Of a DNA stretch of 64,000 nt, positions 42,819 through 52,137 are shown one piece after another; positions within the stretch are counted from its first letter, which is position 1, and each line of letters begins with the position of its first letter. Origin of the DNA: Phormidium tanganyikae FI6-MK23. GTDB lineage: Bacteria > Cyanobacteriota > Cyanobacteriia > Leptolyngbyales > Leptolyngbyaceae. A model generated the notes under the pieces. The model had not been told where the DNA came from. It ran no database searches and saw only the letters and a list, made by a program, of their open reading frames with translations. The DNA is taken from assembly GCA_019359175.1 (NCBI GenBank), contig JAHHHU010000012.1, forward strand, positions 108,597 to 172,596, written 5' to 3'. The translations under genes and the position numbers were made by a program.

Positions 42819-43535
42819 ATGACTCTTGCCTATCCGCGCCGCCAGCAGGAACTTCGCGCCCTTGCTCAACGATTGGGAGTATCGCAACTCGACGCGATCG
42901 ATTGGAATCTGATGGATTTGGCGCTAATTCACGTGACGTTTTCTGCAGATCGCAATTATGAACAATTAGAGTTCGTGGGCGATGCGGTCGTGAAATTGGC
43001 AGCAGCGGAATTTTTGCTCAAGGCTTATCCAGATCTGAAAGTCGGAGAATTTACAGCGCTGCGATCGGTGTTAGTCAGCGATCGTATTCTCGCCAAAATT
43101 GCGGATTCTTTTGGATTCGATCGTTATCTTCTCGTTGCTCCGAGCGCAAAATCTGACCCTGCCGGACGCGATTCTCGCCTTGCCGATTCGCTAGAAGCCG
43201 TTCTTGCCGCCCTCTATCTCAGCACCCATAATCTCAGCCTGATTCATTCCTGGCTCGATGAACAATTTCAGCCGCTTGCTGAGGAGATTCTTGCCGATCC
43301 TGCCCGTCAAAACTACAAAGCCGCACTGCAAAACTGGACGCAAGGACATCAAAAAACCCTGCCTGAATATCGCACTCAAGAAACCGGGAATACTCACAAC
43401 GATCCCCAACGCTTTGTCTCAGAGGTCTGGATTCAAGGACGCTGCATGGGACAAGGCACAGGTCGATCGCGTAAAGCTGCCGAACAAGCAGCGGCACAAG
43501 AAGCGTTTTTAGTGCTGAGCCGTCAGGAGACTTAA
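42819..43535 (+). CDS. rnc: Ribonuclease III
   Basis: A 238-residue double-strand-specific endonuclease. The catalytic domain (about 1-150) has NYEQLEFVGDAVVKLAAAEF, the RNase III signature with the Glu and Asp of the active site, and RDSRLADSLEAVLAALYLS, which supplies the second Asp/Glu pair. The C-terminal dsRBD (about 163-235) has NYKAALQNWTQGHQKTLPEY and GRSRKAAEQAAAQEAF, the usual alpha-beta3-alpha ends. Both domains are full length, so it is a standard Rnc and not a mini-III. It processes rRNA precursors and structured mRNAs. Confidence 0.93.
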   Translation: MTLAYPRRQQELRALAQRLGVSQLDAIDWNLMDLALIHVTFSADRNYEQLEFVGDAVVKLAAAEFLLKAYPDLKVGEFTALRSVLVSDRILAKIADSFGFDRYLLVAPSAKSDPAGRDSRLADSLEAVLAALYLSTHNLSLIHSWLDEQFQPLAEEILADPARQNYKAALQNWTQGHQKTLPEYRTQETGNTHNDPQRFVSEVWIQGRCMGQGTGRSRKAAEQAAAQEAFLVLSRQET

Positions 43536-43571
43536 CCCCGACCTGCCAGCCGAACTTCTGGAGGAACGGGT

Positions 43572-44582
43572 ATGTCAGAGCAGAGTACGATCGCGCTTTT
43601 CGGCGTTGGTCGATGGGGCGTTCATTTATTGCGAAATTTCTTACAGCACCCAAACGCGCGAGTGGTCGCGATAGTTGATCCTTGCTTGGAGCAGTTAGAA
43701 AGCATCGCACAGCGGTTTGAGTTGGATCAGCGCATTTTTTTCACGACGCAATGGCAAGATGCGCTGGAATTGAGCGGGTTGGATGCCGTTGCGATTACAA
43801 CCCCGGCAACGACTCATCACGAGTTAATCACAGCGGCACTCAAGCAAAATCTTCATGTTCTCGCCGCGAAGCCACTCACTTTAAGCGCCGCTGAGTCGAT
43901 TCAGCTTTGCCAACTCGCGGAACAGCAGCAGCGGCAGTTAGTCATTGATCACACTTATTTATTTCATCCTGCGGTGATTCGGGGGCGAGAATGGGTTCAA
44001 TCCGGCAAACTTGGCAAACTGCGTTATGGGTACGCGACTCGATCTCACTTAAGCCCAGTTCGCACCGATGTCGATGCGCTGTGGGATTTGGCAATCCACG
44101 ATATTGCAATTCTGAATTTTTGGCTAGGGGAAACGCCGTGTCAAGTTGAGGCGAAAGGATCGACCTGGTTACAAAAAGGTTTAGCGGATACGGTTTGGGC
44201 GACTTTGATTTATCCTTCTGGGTTTGAAGCGAGGCTGCATCTCAGTTGGCTCAATCCTGATAAACAACGTCGATCGTGCATCGTCGGCGAAAATGGCAGC
44301 TTGATTTTTGACGAACTCGCTCAGGAGCAATTAACGGTGCAGTGGGGAAGATTCGACGAGAAATTTAAACCGATCGAGCAAAGCCGCGAAATTCTTGAGT
44401 TGCCGAATCAAGAGCCGCTCTATCAAGTTTGCAGCCATTTTCTAGAGTGTGTGAAGCAGAATCGAACTTCAGAAATTTCGTCGGGCTGGCTCGGTGCGGA
44501 ATTGGTGCAAACTTTGGTCGCGATGTCGGAATCGATGCGGGAAGGCGGAAAAGCGATCGAGATTCTGAAGCAGGAAATTTAG
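43572..44582 (+). CDS. Gfo/Idh/MocA-family oxidoreductase
   Basis: A 336-residue NAD(P)-dependent sugar-type dehydrogenase. The Rossmann domain opens IALFGVGRWGVHLLRNFLQ (GxGxxG-like). AITTPATTHHELITAALKQN is the common TP-x-x-x-H segment and HVLAAKPLTLSAAES gives the EKP-type motif with Ala for Glu and the conserved Lys. The C-terminal substrate domain has LWDLAIHDIAILNFWLGE with the His-Asp pair. The likely substrate is a nucleotide sugar or inositol-like compound, as relatives are often in glycan pathways. It begins 37 bases after rnc, with a GGAGG ribosome-binding site, and is closed by a hairpin. Confidence 0.9.
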   Translation: MSEQSTIALFGVGRWGVHLLRNFLQHPNARVVAIVDPCLEQLESIAQRFELDQRIFFTTQWQDALELSGLDAVAITTPATTHHELITAALKQNLHVLAAKPLTLSAAESIQLCQLAEQQQRQLVIDHTYLFHPAVIRGREWVQSGKLGKLRYGYATRSHLSPVRTDVDALWDLAIHDIAILNFWLGETPCQVEAKGSTWLQKGLADTVWATLIYPSGFEARLHLSWLNPDKQRRSCIVGENGSLIFDELAQEQLTVQWGRFDEKFKPIEQSREILELPNQEPLYQVCSHFLECVKQNRTSEISSGWLGAELVQTLVAMSESMREGGKAIEILKQEI

Positions 44583-44585
44583 CTG

Positions 44586-44631
44586 GGGAGAACGGGGAGA
44601 ACCAGAAATGATTTTTCCTCCCCGTCTCCCT
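44586..44631. terminator. Hairpin between the convergent oxidoreductase and ppc genes
   Basis: GGGAGAACGGGGAG pairs with CTCCCCGTCTCCC apart from one bulged A, giving a GC-rich stem of about 13 bp with an 18-base loop rich in T. It can serve both convergent genes, though neither side has a long T-run after the stem. Confidence 0.55.
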
Positions 44632-44664
44632 TAGTCTTCACCTAACTAGCCCGGAGAAGTCGCA

Positions 44665-47600
44665 TCAACCCGTATTTCTCATTCCCGCAGCAATGCCGTT
44701 GATTGTAAGCAATGCTCCGCGTAGCAGTTCACCTTTGCTGTAGCGCGATCGCACAACGCCCGAAGCCGCCAAAGTCTTGTGCTGACGCAACCGCTTCAAC
44801 AACGACACCTGCAAGAATCCTAAAGGCACGATCGTACCGTTGCGTAACTGTACCGATCTCTGAAGTTCAGGGTCGCCATCGAGCAGGCGATTGTGTCCGG
44901 TAATCTTCAGCACTAACTCACGAGTCAAGAGATACTCATCGCGAATCTGCTCAAATACTGGAGCAAACCGCTCCCGGTCTTCTGGCTGTGTGAGTTCATC
45001 GACGTAGTGGCTTGCGATTTGTAGATCAACTTTAGAAAGCGTCATTTCAACTCTAGAAATTGCCATTTTGAAGAAAGGCCATTTGTAGTAGAAATGCCGT
45101 AAAAGCTGCATATGTTTCTCTGGTGCTTCATCGAGAAATCCTTGCAGCGCAGTCCCGACTCCGTACCAAGACGGCAGCAAAAATCGGCTTTGTGTCCAGC
45201 TAAAGACCCAAGGAATTGCCCGCAGACTCGCGAGATCTTTTTTGCCGCCGCGACGGGCTGGACGAGAGCTAATTTGAAGCTGACTGATTTCCTCGATCGG
45301 GGTGACTTGATGAAAGAAATCAATAAAATCGGGTTGCTCGTAGATCAGTCCGCGATAGTGAATTCTCGATCGAGCCGCCAACTCTTCCATCACTTGCTGC
45401 CACGGTTCAATTTCATCAAACTTATTCAGCAACAAGCTGCCTTGAATCACTGCGGTCGTAACAGTTTCTAGGTTGTAGAGTGCAAGTTCTGGCAGTGAAT
45501 ACTTCGAGGCAAGCACTTCACCTTGCTCTGTAATTTTGATTCGACCGTTTACACTATGTCCGGGTTGCGCCAGAATTGCTTCGTAAGCAGGGCCGCCGCC
45601 GCGACCGACAGAACCGCCGCGACCGTGAAAAATCCGCAGCACGACCCCATGTTCATCAGCAATGCTTTGGAGGGCTTGTTGAGCTTTATGAATTTCCCAA
45701 TTACTGCTGAGGAATCCAGAGTCTTTATTGCTGTCAGAATAACCGAGCATGACTTCTTGGAGTGCGGTTTTAACCCCGATCGATTCAAATCCACCCGCTA
45801 ATAGTGCTTTGTAGAAGGGCTGATCAAACACACCCTGCATTACGCTAGGCGCTTTCTGTAAGTCTTCCACAGTTTCAAACAGCGGCACGACTTGAATCGT
45901 TCCCAGCCCGGTTGCAGGGTCATAAAGTCCAGCTTCTTTGGCAAATAGCAACACTTCAAGCAAGTCACTAACATCGTGACTCATGCTGATAATGTAAGTG
46001 CGGCAGATATCAAGGCCGAATTCTTGTTGCAGCTTGCGAACCATGCGGAAGGTCGCGATCGCTTCACGAGTGCGATCGGAAAACGGCATCTCTGTGGGAA
46101 TCAAGGGTCTACGAGTTTGTAGCTCGGTGATTAGCCATTCGCACCGTTCCGCTTCGGTCATGTCGTTGTAAGCTTTCGGCAAAACTTGCAGATATTCCAC
46201 AATTTCATTCATCGTTTCTGAATGACGAGGGCTTTCTTGCCGAATGTCGAGATGCGCTAAGTTAAACCCGAAGATTTCAACTTGGCAGATGAGATGTTCC
46301 AGATCGCGACAGCTTAGACCTGTTGCCGCTAAGTTGCTTTGAATTAAACGGAGTTCTGCGAGGAAATCATCGCCCGATCGATAAATCGTAGCTTCGTCGT
46401 ATTCGGGAATTTCTTGCTGTAGTCCGTCGCCGTTGTAGAGAATGTGATTGCGATCAAGCGTGTTCTCTAGCCGCTTGCGAATGTAAGCCAATTTGAGCCG
46501 ATATGGTTCTTGGCGGTAGCGGATCGATAAGAGATCGTACACATCCGGCATTCGCTGCTGATCTTGTTCGAGCGATTCTAGCAGGTCGGGGAGAACATCG
46601 CTCCAGTGCAAAGACAGACTCAGCAAATCGGTTAATGTCTGGATCGATTGAACGTATCGTTCTAAGACTAAACGACGCTGATAACAGGCGGTTTGCCAGG
46701 TAACTTGGGGAGTGACTGAGGGATTACCATCTCGATCGGCTCCTACCCATGAACCAAACTGACAGAAATTGCGGCGCGGCATCTGCATTGTTGGAAATGA
46801 GCCATGAACCGCCTCTTCTAACCGCTGGTACAGATGGGGAATCGCATCGAAAATCACTTCGCGGAAATAGTGCAGCGCGTGATCGACCTCGTCTAAAACT
46901 GTTGGCTTGAATTGATGCAGTTCATCAGTGCGCCACCAGAGACGAATCTCTTCAGTCAACTGATCGCGCAGAGCATCAGCTTCCCAAGAAGAAGAAAGCC
47001 CGATCGCCTTTAAACTGTCTTCAATACTATCCAACTGGCGAAGAATTTTGGCAATTCGTCGCTGCTTATCTCGAATCGTGTGGCGAACAATCTCAGTCGG
47101 GTGAGCAGTAAAAACCAACCAGACATCTAACTGATTGATCAACCGTTCAATCTGTTGGGGTGGAACATTTAGCTGCTTTAACCGGGGAAACAGCCAATGA
47201 AAGGTGCCGATTTCGCGACGAGAAGCCGACTCATGCAAACTGCGCTCTAGAAAGTCGGCTTCAGGTCGTCCCGCATCTTCCTCGGTCGCATACGCTTGAC
47301 GTTTATGTTTTGGATCAGGTTGAGCGTGTCCTTCTCGCGCCATCCGATACTGCAACTGCTGATCGCGCTGTTCGTAATGCTGCTCAACAATATTAATCAA
47401 TTGAAAATAAAGCGCAAAGGCGCGGGCGGCCCGAATCGCTTCATTGAGATCGAGCTTTTCTACGACTTGCAGCACTTCCGACCCGGTAAACGTCGTCGCC
47501 TGCCCCTCTGGAGAACAAATCTGTCTCAGTTGATTCAGCAGATCAACCAATTCCTGCCCACATTCTTGGCGCAACACGGCTTCCCAGAGATCCTCAACGA

Positions 47601-47709
47601 TTCTGAGCCGATGACGCAAAAATAAATCAGACATCAGTGCGGTGACATCTTCGGATGCCGTAGTGATGCTGGCAAAAGATTCGTCGGAAGAAGGGCGGGT
47701 CGAACTCAT
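44665..47709 (-). CDS. ppc: Phosphoenolpyruvate carboxylase
   Basis: A 1014-residue enzyme that fixes bicarbonate onto PEP to make oxaloacetate. Catalytic signatures are [19 protein letters not shown] (catalytic His), [37 protein letters not shown] (the Gly/Arg-rich loop) and [20 protein letters not shown]. The C-terminus [10 protein letters not shown] is the conserved end needed for activity. Two N-terminal segments (residues 1-30) are Ser-rich, but no plant-type phosphorylation motif is visible. It matches normal cyanobacterial length. Convergent with the oxidoreductase gene; a 64-codon small gene lies 69 bases upstream on the same strand. Confidence 0.97.
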   Translation of the reverse strand: MSSTRPSSDESFASITTASEDVTALMSDLFLRHRLRIVEDLWEAVLRQECGQELVDLLNQLRQICSPEGQATTFTGSEVLQVVEKLDLNEAIRAARAFALYFQLINIVEQHYEQRDQQLQYRMAREGHAQPDPKHKRQAYATEEDAGRPEADFLERSLHESASRREIGTFHWLFPRLKQLNVPPQQIERLINQLDVWLVFTAHPTEIVRHTIRDKQRRIAKILRQLDSIEDSLKAIGLSSSWEADALRDQLTEEIRLWWRTDELHQFKPTVLDEVDHALHYFREVIFDAIPHLYQRLEEAVHGSFPTMQMPRRNFCQFGSWVGADRDGNPSVTPQVTWQTACYQRRLVLERYVQSIQTLTDLLSLSLHWSDVLPDLLESLEQDQQRMPDVYDLLSIRYRQEPYRLKLAYIRKRLENTLDRNHILYNGDGLQQEIPEYDEATIYRSGDDFLAELRLIQSNLAATGLSCRDLEHLICQVEIFGFNLAHLDIRQESPRHSETMNEIVEYLQVLPKAYNDMTEAERCEWLITELQTRRPLIPTEMPFSDRTREAIATFRMVRKLQQEFGLDICRTYIISMSHDVSDLLEVLLFAKEAGLYDPATGLGTIQVVPLFETVEDLQKAPSVMQGVFDQPFYKALLAGGFESIGVKTALQEVMLGYSDSNKDSGFLSSNWEIHKAQQALQSIADEHGVVLRIFHGRGGSVGRGGGPAYEAILAQPGHSVNGRIKITEQGEVLASKYSLPELALYNLETVTTAVIQGSLLLNKFDEIEPWQQVMEELAARSRIHYRGLIYEQPDFIDFFHQVTPIEEISQLQISSRPARRGGKKDLASLRAIPWVFSWTQSRFLLPSWYGVGTALQGFLDEAPEKHMQLLRHFYYKWPFFKMAISRVEMTLSKVDLQIASHYVDELTQPEDRERFAPVFEQIRDEYLLTRELVLKITGHNRLLDGDPELQRSVQLRNGTIVPLGFLQVSLLKRLRQHKTLAASGVVRSRYSKGELLRGALLTINGIAAGMRNTG

Positions 47710-47778
47710 ACAGTATTCCAGAGAGGTTCAACAATTTTAGGAGAGATGGGCGCGATTGGGGAGATGGCAAACGTTCGA

Positions 47779-47973
47779 CTATGGATTCGGCGGAAAGTCT
47801 AAGCGCGGGAGGCGATCGCCTCTGAAAATTTCTTCGCTCATTGTGCCGAGTTCTTGCAGGGTTTGCACGATCGCATTCCCTCCAACCAAAGCGACCAAAA
47901 CGGGAACCGTTGCTAAACTCAAAGCAACATCGGGATCGAGAAAGCCTAAAATGCGATCGGATTCAGATTTCAT
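47779..47973 (-). CDS. Small conserved-looking cyanobacterial protein upstream of ppc
   Basis: A 64-residue protein with RILGFLDPDVALSLATVPVLVALVGG (residues 7-32), then a short helix and EEIFRGDRLPRLDFPPNP at the end. It has one hydrophobic segment that could insert in a membrane and an acidic-basic tail. I associate the SEEIFRGDRLP-type ending with small cyanobacterial hypothetical proteins, without a database check. The ATG at 47973 and the intact frame, with normal codon use, support a real gene. It lies 69 bases before ppc on the same strand and may share its promoter. Confidence 0.65.
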   Translation of the reverse strand: MKSESDRILGFLDPDVALSLATVPVLVALVGGNAIVQTLQELGTMSEEIFRGDRLPRLDFPPNP

Positions 47974-48366
47974 CAGATTGTAGGTTCCAACGGTAGAGTA
48001 ATCCAGTGTCTAGCGTAACAGTCTAAATTGCACGTCTGTGCATCGTTTCTCTAGATGTATCTAAAGGGATGAGAAAGAAAAACGGAAAAATTTCGGGTTT
48101 AAAACCGAGGAAGCAATCGGCAAGCGGGGTAGCAGCACTCCGGAGTGATACATTAGACTCCGAAAAAGTTGTACCGATGGTGCGGTTTGTGCTTACCATA
48201 ACTAAAAAAAGTGTATCAAAATCAAAAGTTAAGCTTAAATGCAGCAAGGTTGGAAAAATCACATTTTAAGGGCAAACGCCGCAGACCGTGAAGCGATCTC
48301 TGCCCAAGACTATTCCGACAAGACCATCACTCATCGTTGAACATCGCACAGGGAATCAAAATTCGG
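47974..48366. other. 390-bp region between the ppc-side small gene and the modular SGNH gene
   Basis: It must contain promoters for both directions. A perfect 12-bp palindrome CACTCCGGAGTG lies at 48136-48147, followed by a GACTCCG half-repeat. An A7 run and AT-rich text mark 48200-48260. The overlapping ORFs 48023-48262 and 48069-48269 lack convincing ribosome-binding sites or domains. Confidence 0.4.
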
Positions 48367-51300
48367 ATGGGGAATCGATCGCCGTACACGCTCTCTTCGT
48401 CACCACAAGCTGTGGGATCACGGTTGCCATTGCTGCCGTGGCTCTACCGCGTTATCGGCATTCCTCACGTCAATCTCCAAGTGCGGCTGCGCGGAAATAA
48501 TCTCTACCTCTTAGCGGAAGGGCGCGACTGCCCCAATCGATCGCTAATTTTTGAACAGTTGGTGAGATCGCTCTCGAAAACCCAAATCGAAACGCTGCTC
48601 CCGCCCTCACAGCCCAAAATTTATCAAGTAATTCTCTATGGTCGTCGCGTTGGGGAGCCACGTCCACAATGGGCGGAGGTGATTCATCTCGCGCAGATCG
48701 ATCGCTATTTGGAAAACCTCGATGATCCGAAAACTGAGGCAGAAACGACGGTTGCGATCGAGCTTGCAAATTTGGGCATGGCAAGACGCGGAAGACCCGA
48801 TGCGATCGCGCGTTACCTCAGTGAAGCGTTGACGGCGTTGGGAGTTGCGGTGCGGGCGAGTGTGAAATCAGCGGCACTACCCGAAGAAACGGGACTCCCT
48901 CAAACGGCGAATTTAGCTTCAGTATTTAGCAGTACGGCATCTCTCACGCCTCAAGCGTTGTTGAATCGGTTGTGGGTCGTGTGCGAATCGGCATACAGTC
49001 CAGACTCTACGCTGTTGACCGAAACGATCGCGCAAAACCTTCGCGATTTAGAACTCGACGGATTTCGAGATGCGATCGTGTTTAGCCGCGTTCGAGGTGA
49101 AACCGAGCCGGAATGGGTGTTGCGAGTTGATTTGACTCCGCCCCAGGAAATGCTGAAGGATTGGGCGCGTTGGGGAGATGTAGAAGCCCTGACGCGATTA
49201 ATGAACAACGCAGTCCGGGATCAAGGAGTCGAGATTGCCGCGACGTTGATGGATATTACGCTGCACGTTACGGCTCAACGCACAGATGCCCCGGAGAAAG
49301 AACGGGTCTTCGCCGCGATCGCACCTCTAATCGATACGATCGCACCCCAAGGCATTCACGCAATGGCGGTTTACGGACTGAGCGGCACACCGAACCCGAT
49401 GCCGCACTTATCGATCCCTGATGCTCCGGTTTGGGTGCAGTGGATGAATTTACCTGCCGCAGAACATCCCGCTTTATCTGAATCAACGCGGCAGTTAGCG
49501 CAGCAAGGGGATTTAAGTGCGATCGCGTTTCTGCTGACTCGCCAACTCAATCCCAATCTCGATACGCAGTTAGCCACGGGCGGAATTCGGCTTCAGGTGC
49601 GGCAGAAAGAAGATTTGCTGCACATCATGACCGATGCCCCGGTTTGTCCGCCTCAAAGTCAGGTGGGCACAAAAGTCGCGAAATATATCCGATCTCTGAA
49701 TCTTCCCGATGTTCAAGGTGTTCGGATTTACGGGCGACGATCGGGACAAAAGCGTCCCTTATGGAGTTACGGCGTTGATTTTGCAACGCGCGATCATTTA
49801 ATTCCCGAAGCAACTCCAGAATTTGCGGCATCGGATGCGTATGTGGGCGATCTTTTAACCAAAGAACCCGGAGCGCTGACCGTTCCAGAGTTTGAAGACA
49901 CAGAACCAACGATCTGGGATCGACTGATCGAAGCGATTCAGGGCGGCATGGCACGGACTCGAATTTTTACGATCGCATCTGAAACCGCACCCAATACCGC
50001 ACGCGCTACACACTCCGCCGCCCCAAACGAAGTAAAAGCTGCGATCGTCTGGGCAGTTCTCGGAATTTTGCTCACCGTTCAAGCGGATTGGCTACTTGGG
50101 CAATTTGTAAAGCCGTTAATTGCAGCGAAAGCGACCCCGACTGTTTCTCCTGCTCCCTTGCCCCCAGAACAGACCGCATTACCGCAACTCTCGCTACAAA
50201 AGACGGCAGGATTTGACGTGATCGGATCGGGATTCACGCAGTCGGGACAGACGCTAATGACACCGGGATCAGACTCGACGGCACTGCTCGCTTCACCGTT
50301 GAAACCCAAAGCCGCGATCGACACTTCTCGATCGCCTTATCCAACGTTTAACGCGCCTCAGTTGGATGAGAAATTCGTTTTGTATCGGCAGTACGTCGCT
50401 CAAAATGGTGTGCCAGATATTTTAGTAGTCGGTAGTTCCCGCGCGATGCGGGGCATTGATCCGGTGGTTCTAGAACAGACCCTAGCCACCCAGGGATATC
50501 CGGGAATGCGCGTGTTTAACTTCGGGGTCAACGGTGCAACGGTTCAAGTCGTGGATCTGATCGTGCGGCGCGTCTTGGCATCGGAAAAACAGCCGAAAAT
50601 GATTTTATTTGCAGATGGATTGCGGGCGTACAACGATGGGCGACCCGATGCGACGTTTAACGCGATCGTCTCTTCTCCCGGATTCCGCAAGCTTCCCGAA
50701 ATCGCAACTGAATCCGCTCCCAATCCGACTCAGGCATTTACCAAACCCTTAGAAACCATTGCTCGAACGAATACTACGGTTGTCGATCGCTATCAATCTT
50801 TCAACGATCAACTTCTACAGCAAGCAGGTCAACTTTCTACCGTTTGGAACGAGCGCGATAAGCTCCAAACTCTTCTCAAGCGCGGGTTATCTTTCAGCTT
50901 CGCGCCGACCGCAAGTTCTGAACCCGACGGCGAATCGACGATCGCACAAGACGGGCAGGGCTTGATCGATATCAATGGATTTTTGCCGATCTCGAATCGA
51001 TTCAATCCGGTTACTTACTATCAGAAATATTCTAGAGTTGCTGGAGATAGTGATGCGGATTATGCGAATTTCAACTTAGACGGGGCGCAAACTCAGGCAT
51101 TACGATCGCTGGCTCAATACACGAAATCGCAAGAGATTCCGCTAGTCGTACTCAATCTGCCGCTGACTGAAAACTATCTTGATCCGTACCGACGCGATCG
51201 CGAACAGCAGTTTCAGCAATACCTGATGCGACTGTCTGGAGAACTCGGTTTCACCTACCGCGACCTGCTCGAAAATTGGAAGAATACACCCGATTATTTC

Positions 51301-51390
51301 TCTGATCCAAGCCATCTAAACCGCTATGGCGCTCATGCTGTCTCGACTCACATTGCCAAAGATCCGCTGATTCCCTGGAGGAAGCGGTAA
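48367..51390 (+). CDS. Large modular protein: repeated N-terminal domain, one membrane helix, C-terminal SGNH-like domain
   Basis: About 1007 residues. Four divergent copies of a 60-80 residue module are visible in the N-terminal half, around residues 38, 201, 296 and 407. Copies 1 and 4 end with the near-identical YGRRVGEPRPQW and YGRRSGQKRPLW. A membrane helix (IVWAVLGILLTVQADWLL) lies at 560-577, followed by a Pro/Thr-rich linker. The C-terminal domain has VVGSSRAMRGID (Ser nucleophile), FNFGVNGAT and DPSHLNRYGAHA (Asp-x-x-His), an SGNH layout resembling cyanobacterial DUF1574-type and AlgX/DltD-like proteins. It may modify extracellular glycan. The track starts at TTG 48337; I prefer the ATG at 48367, though neither has a strong ribosome-binding site. 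Confidence 0.8.
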   Translation: MGNRSPYTLSSSPQAVGSRLPLLPWLYRVIGIPHVNLQVRLRGNNLYLLAEGRDCPNRSLIFEQLVRSLSKTQIETLLPPSQPKIYQVILYGRRVGEPRPQWAEVIHLAQIDRYLENLDDPKTEAETTVAIELANLGMARRGRPDAIARYLSEALTALGVAVRASVKSAALPEETGLPQTANLASVFSSTASLTPQALLNRLWVVCESAYSPDSTLLTETIAQNLRDLELDGFRDAIVFSRVRGETEPEWVLRVDLTPPQEMLKDWARWGDVEALTRLMNNAVRDQGVEIAATLMDITLHVTAQRTDAPEKERVFAAIAPLIDTIAPQGIHAMAVYGLSGTPNPMPHLSIPDAPVWVQWMNLPAAEHPALSESTRQLAQQGDLSAIAFLLTRQLNPNLDTQLATGGIRLQVRQKEDLLHIMTDAPVCPPQSQVGTKVAKYIRSLNLPDVQGVRIYGRRSGQKRPLWSYGVDFATRDHLIPEATPEFAASDAYVGDLLTKEPGALTVPEFEDTEPTIWDRLIEAIQGGMARTRIFTIASETAPNTARATHSAAPNEVKAAIVWAVLGILLTVQADWLLGQFVKPLIAAKATPTVSPAPLPPEQTALPQLSLQKTAGFDVIGSGFTQSGQTLMTPGSDSTALLASPLKPKAAIDTSRSPYPTFNAPQLDEKFVLYRQYVAQNGVPDILVVGSSRAMRGIDPVVLEQTLATQGYPGMRVFNFGVNGATVQVVDLIVRRVLASEKQPKMILFADGLRAYNDGRPDATFNAIVSSPGFRKLPEIATESAPNPTQAFTKPLETIARTNTTVVDRYQSFNDQLLQQAGQLSTVWNERDKLQTLLKRGLSFSFAPTASSEPDGESTIAQDGQGLIDINGFLPISNRFNPVTYYQKYSRVAGDSDADYANFNLDGAQTQALRSLAQYTKSQEIPLVVLNLPLTENYLDPYRRDREQQFQQYLMRLSGELGFTYRDLLENWKNTPDYFSDPSHLNRYGAHAVSTHIAKDPLIPWRKR

Positions 51391-51447
51391 TTCCTACAGG
51401 AATGTTGCATCAGAAACCTTGAATCGTAAAGGGCAAAGACATCAACA

Positions 51448-51681
51448 ATGGAAAGCATCAAATTTTGTCAGCGCGTTGGACAAGATGGCGTTCTGCATCT
51501 AGAGATTCCTACTGGACTGACAGAGCGAGAAGTAGAAGTGATGGTCATCTATCAGCCCCTTCAATCCGATCACCGATCGCTTGAGCAACTCTACGGCGTT
51601 TGTGCCGATGATCCGATTACACTTGACGATCGTGGAATTTTAGAAAGCTCTGATGATGAGATGGTTGGAGCATTCGACTAG
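51448..51681 (+). CDS. VapB-like antitoxin
   Basis: A 77-residue acidic protein located 2 bases before a PIN-domain toxin gene. It starts ESIKFCQRVGQDGVLHLEIP, a beta-strand pattern seen in some cyanobacterial antitoxin families, and ends with an Asp/Glu-rich tail (ESSDDEMVGAFD) that could occupy the PIN active site. There is no clear AbrB, RHH or Phd signature, so the DNA-binding type is unknown. Assignment rests on size, order and the adjacency to VapC. Confidence 0.75.
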   Translation: MESIKFCQRVGQDGVLHLEIPTGLTEREVEVMVIYQPLQSDHRSLEQLYGVCADDPITLDDRGILESSDDEMVGAFD

Positions 51682-51683
51682 AA

Positions 51684-52076
51684 ATGCGCTACCTGTTGGA
51701 TACAAATGTCTGTGTCGTGTATTTGAATGGTCGTTCACGTTCAGTTTGCGATCAATTACTTTCAATTTCGACTGACGAAATTGCGGTTTGTTCGATCGTC
51801 AAAGCTGAATTATTTTATGGAGCGATGCGAAGCAATAATCCAACTCAAACATTGAATCGGCAACAACAGTTTCTTAGTCGATTTGTTTCACTTCCTTTTG
51901 ACGACGAAGCCGCCCGAACTGGCGGGCAAATTCGGGCACAGCTTGCAATCGGAGGCAGTCCAATCGGGGCTTATGATCTTCAAATTGCTGCGATCGCGTT
52001 AGCAAATCATCTCACGCTAGTCACGCACAACACACGAGAGTTTGAGCGAGTTGAAGAGCTTCAAATTGAAGATTAG
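51684..52076 (+). CDS. vapC: VapC-type PIN-domain ribonuclease toxin
   Basis: A 130-residue PIN protein. The acidic residues are Asp6 (YLLDTNVCV), Glu42 (IVKAELFYGA), Asp98 (GAYDLQIAAIAL) and a late Asn/Thr segment (LVTHNTREFERV), matching the Mg-dependent active site. Family members cleave tRNA or rRNA; the target here is unknown. The gene begins 2 bases after the antitoxin stop. It has no obvious frame damage, so the pair looks functional. It is convergent with the DUF3352 gene, 61 bases away. Confidence 0.93.
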   Translation: MRYLLDTNVCVVYLNGRSRSVCDQLLSISTDEIAVCSIVKAELFYGAMRSNNPTQTLNRQQQFLSRFVSLPFDDEAARTGGQIRAQLAIGGSPIGAYDLQIAAIALANHLTLVTHNTREFERVEELQIED

Positions 52077-52137
52077 GAAATTTGAAATATGAGCAAGCTT
52101 GTAGATGTCAAGCGATTTGTTGCTCTTGAACTCAACA

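Noticed and set aside
48069-48269. 66-codon plus ORF and overlapping minus ORF 48023-48262
   Set aside because: Both lie in a promoter-like gap, are Lys/Ser-rich by AT content, and have no convincing ribosome-binding site or family.
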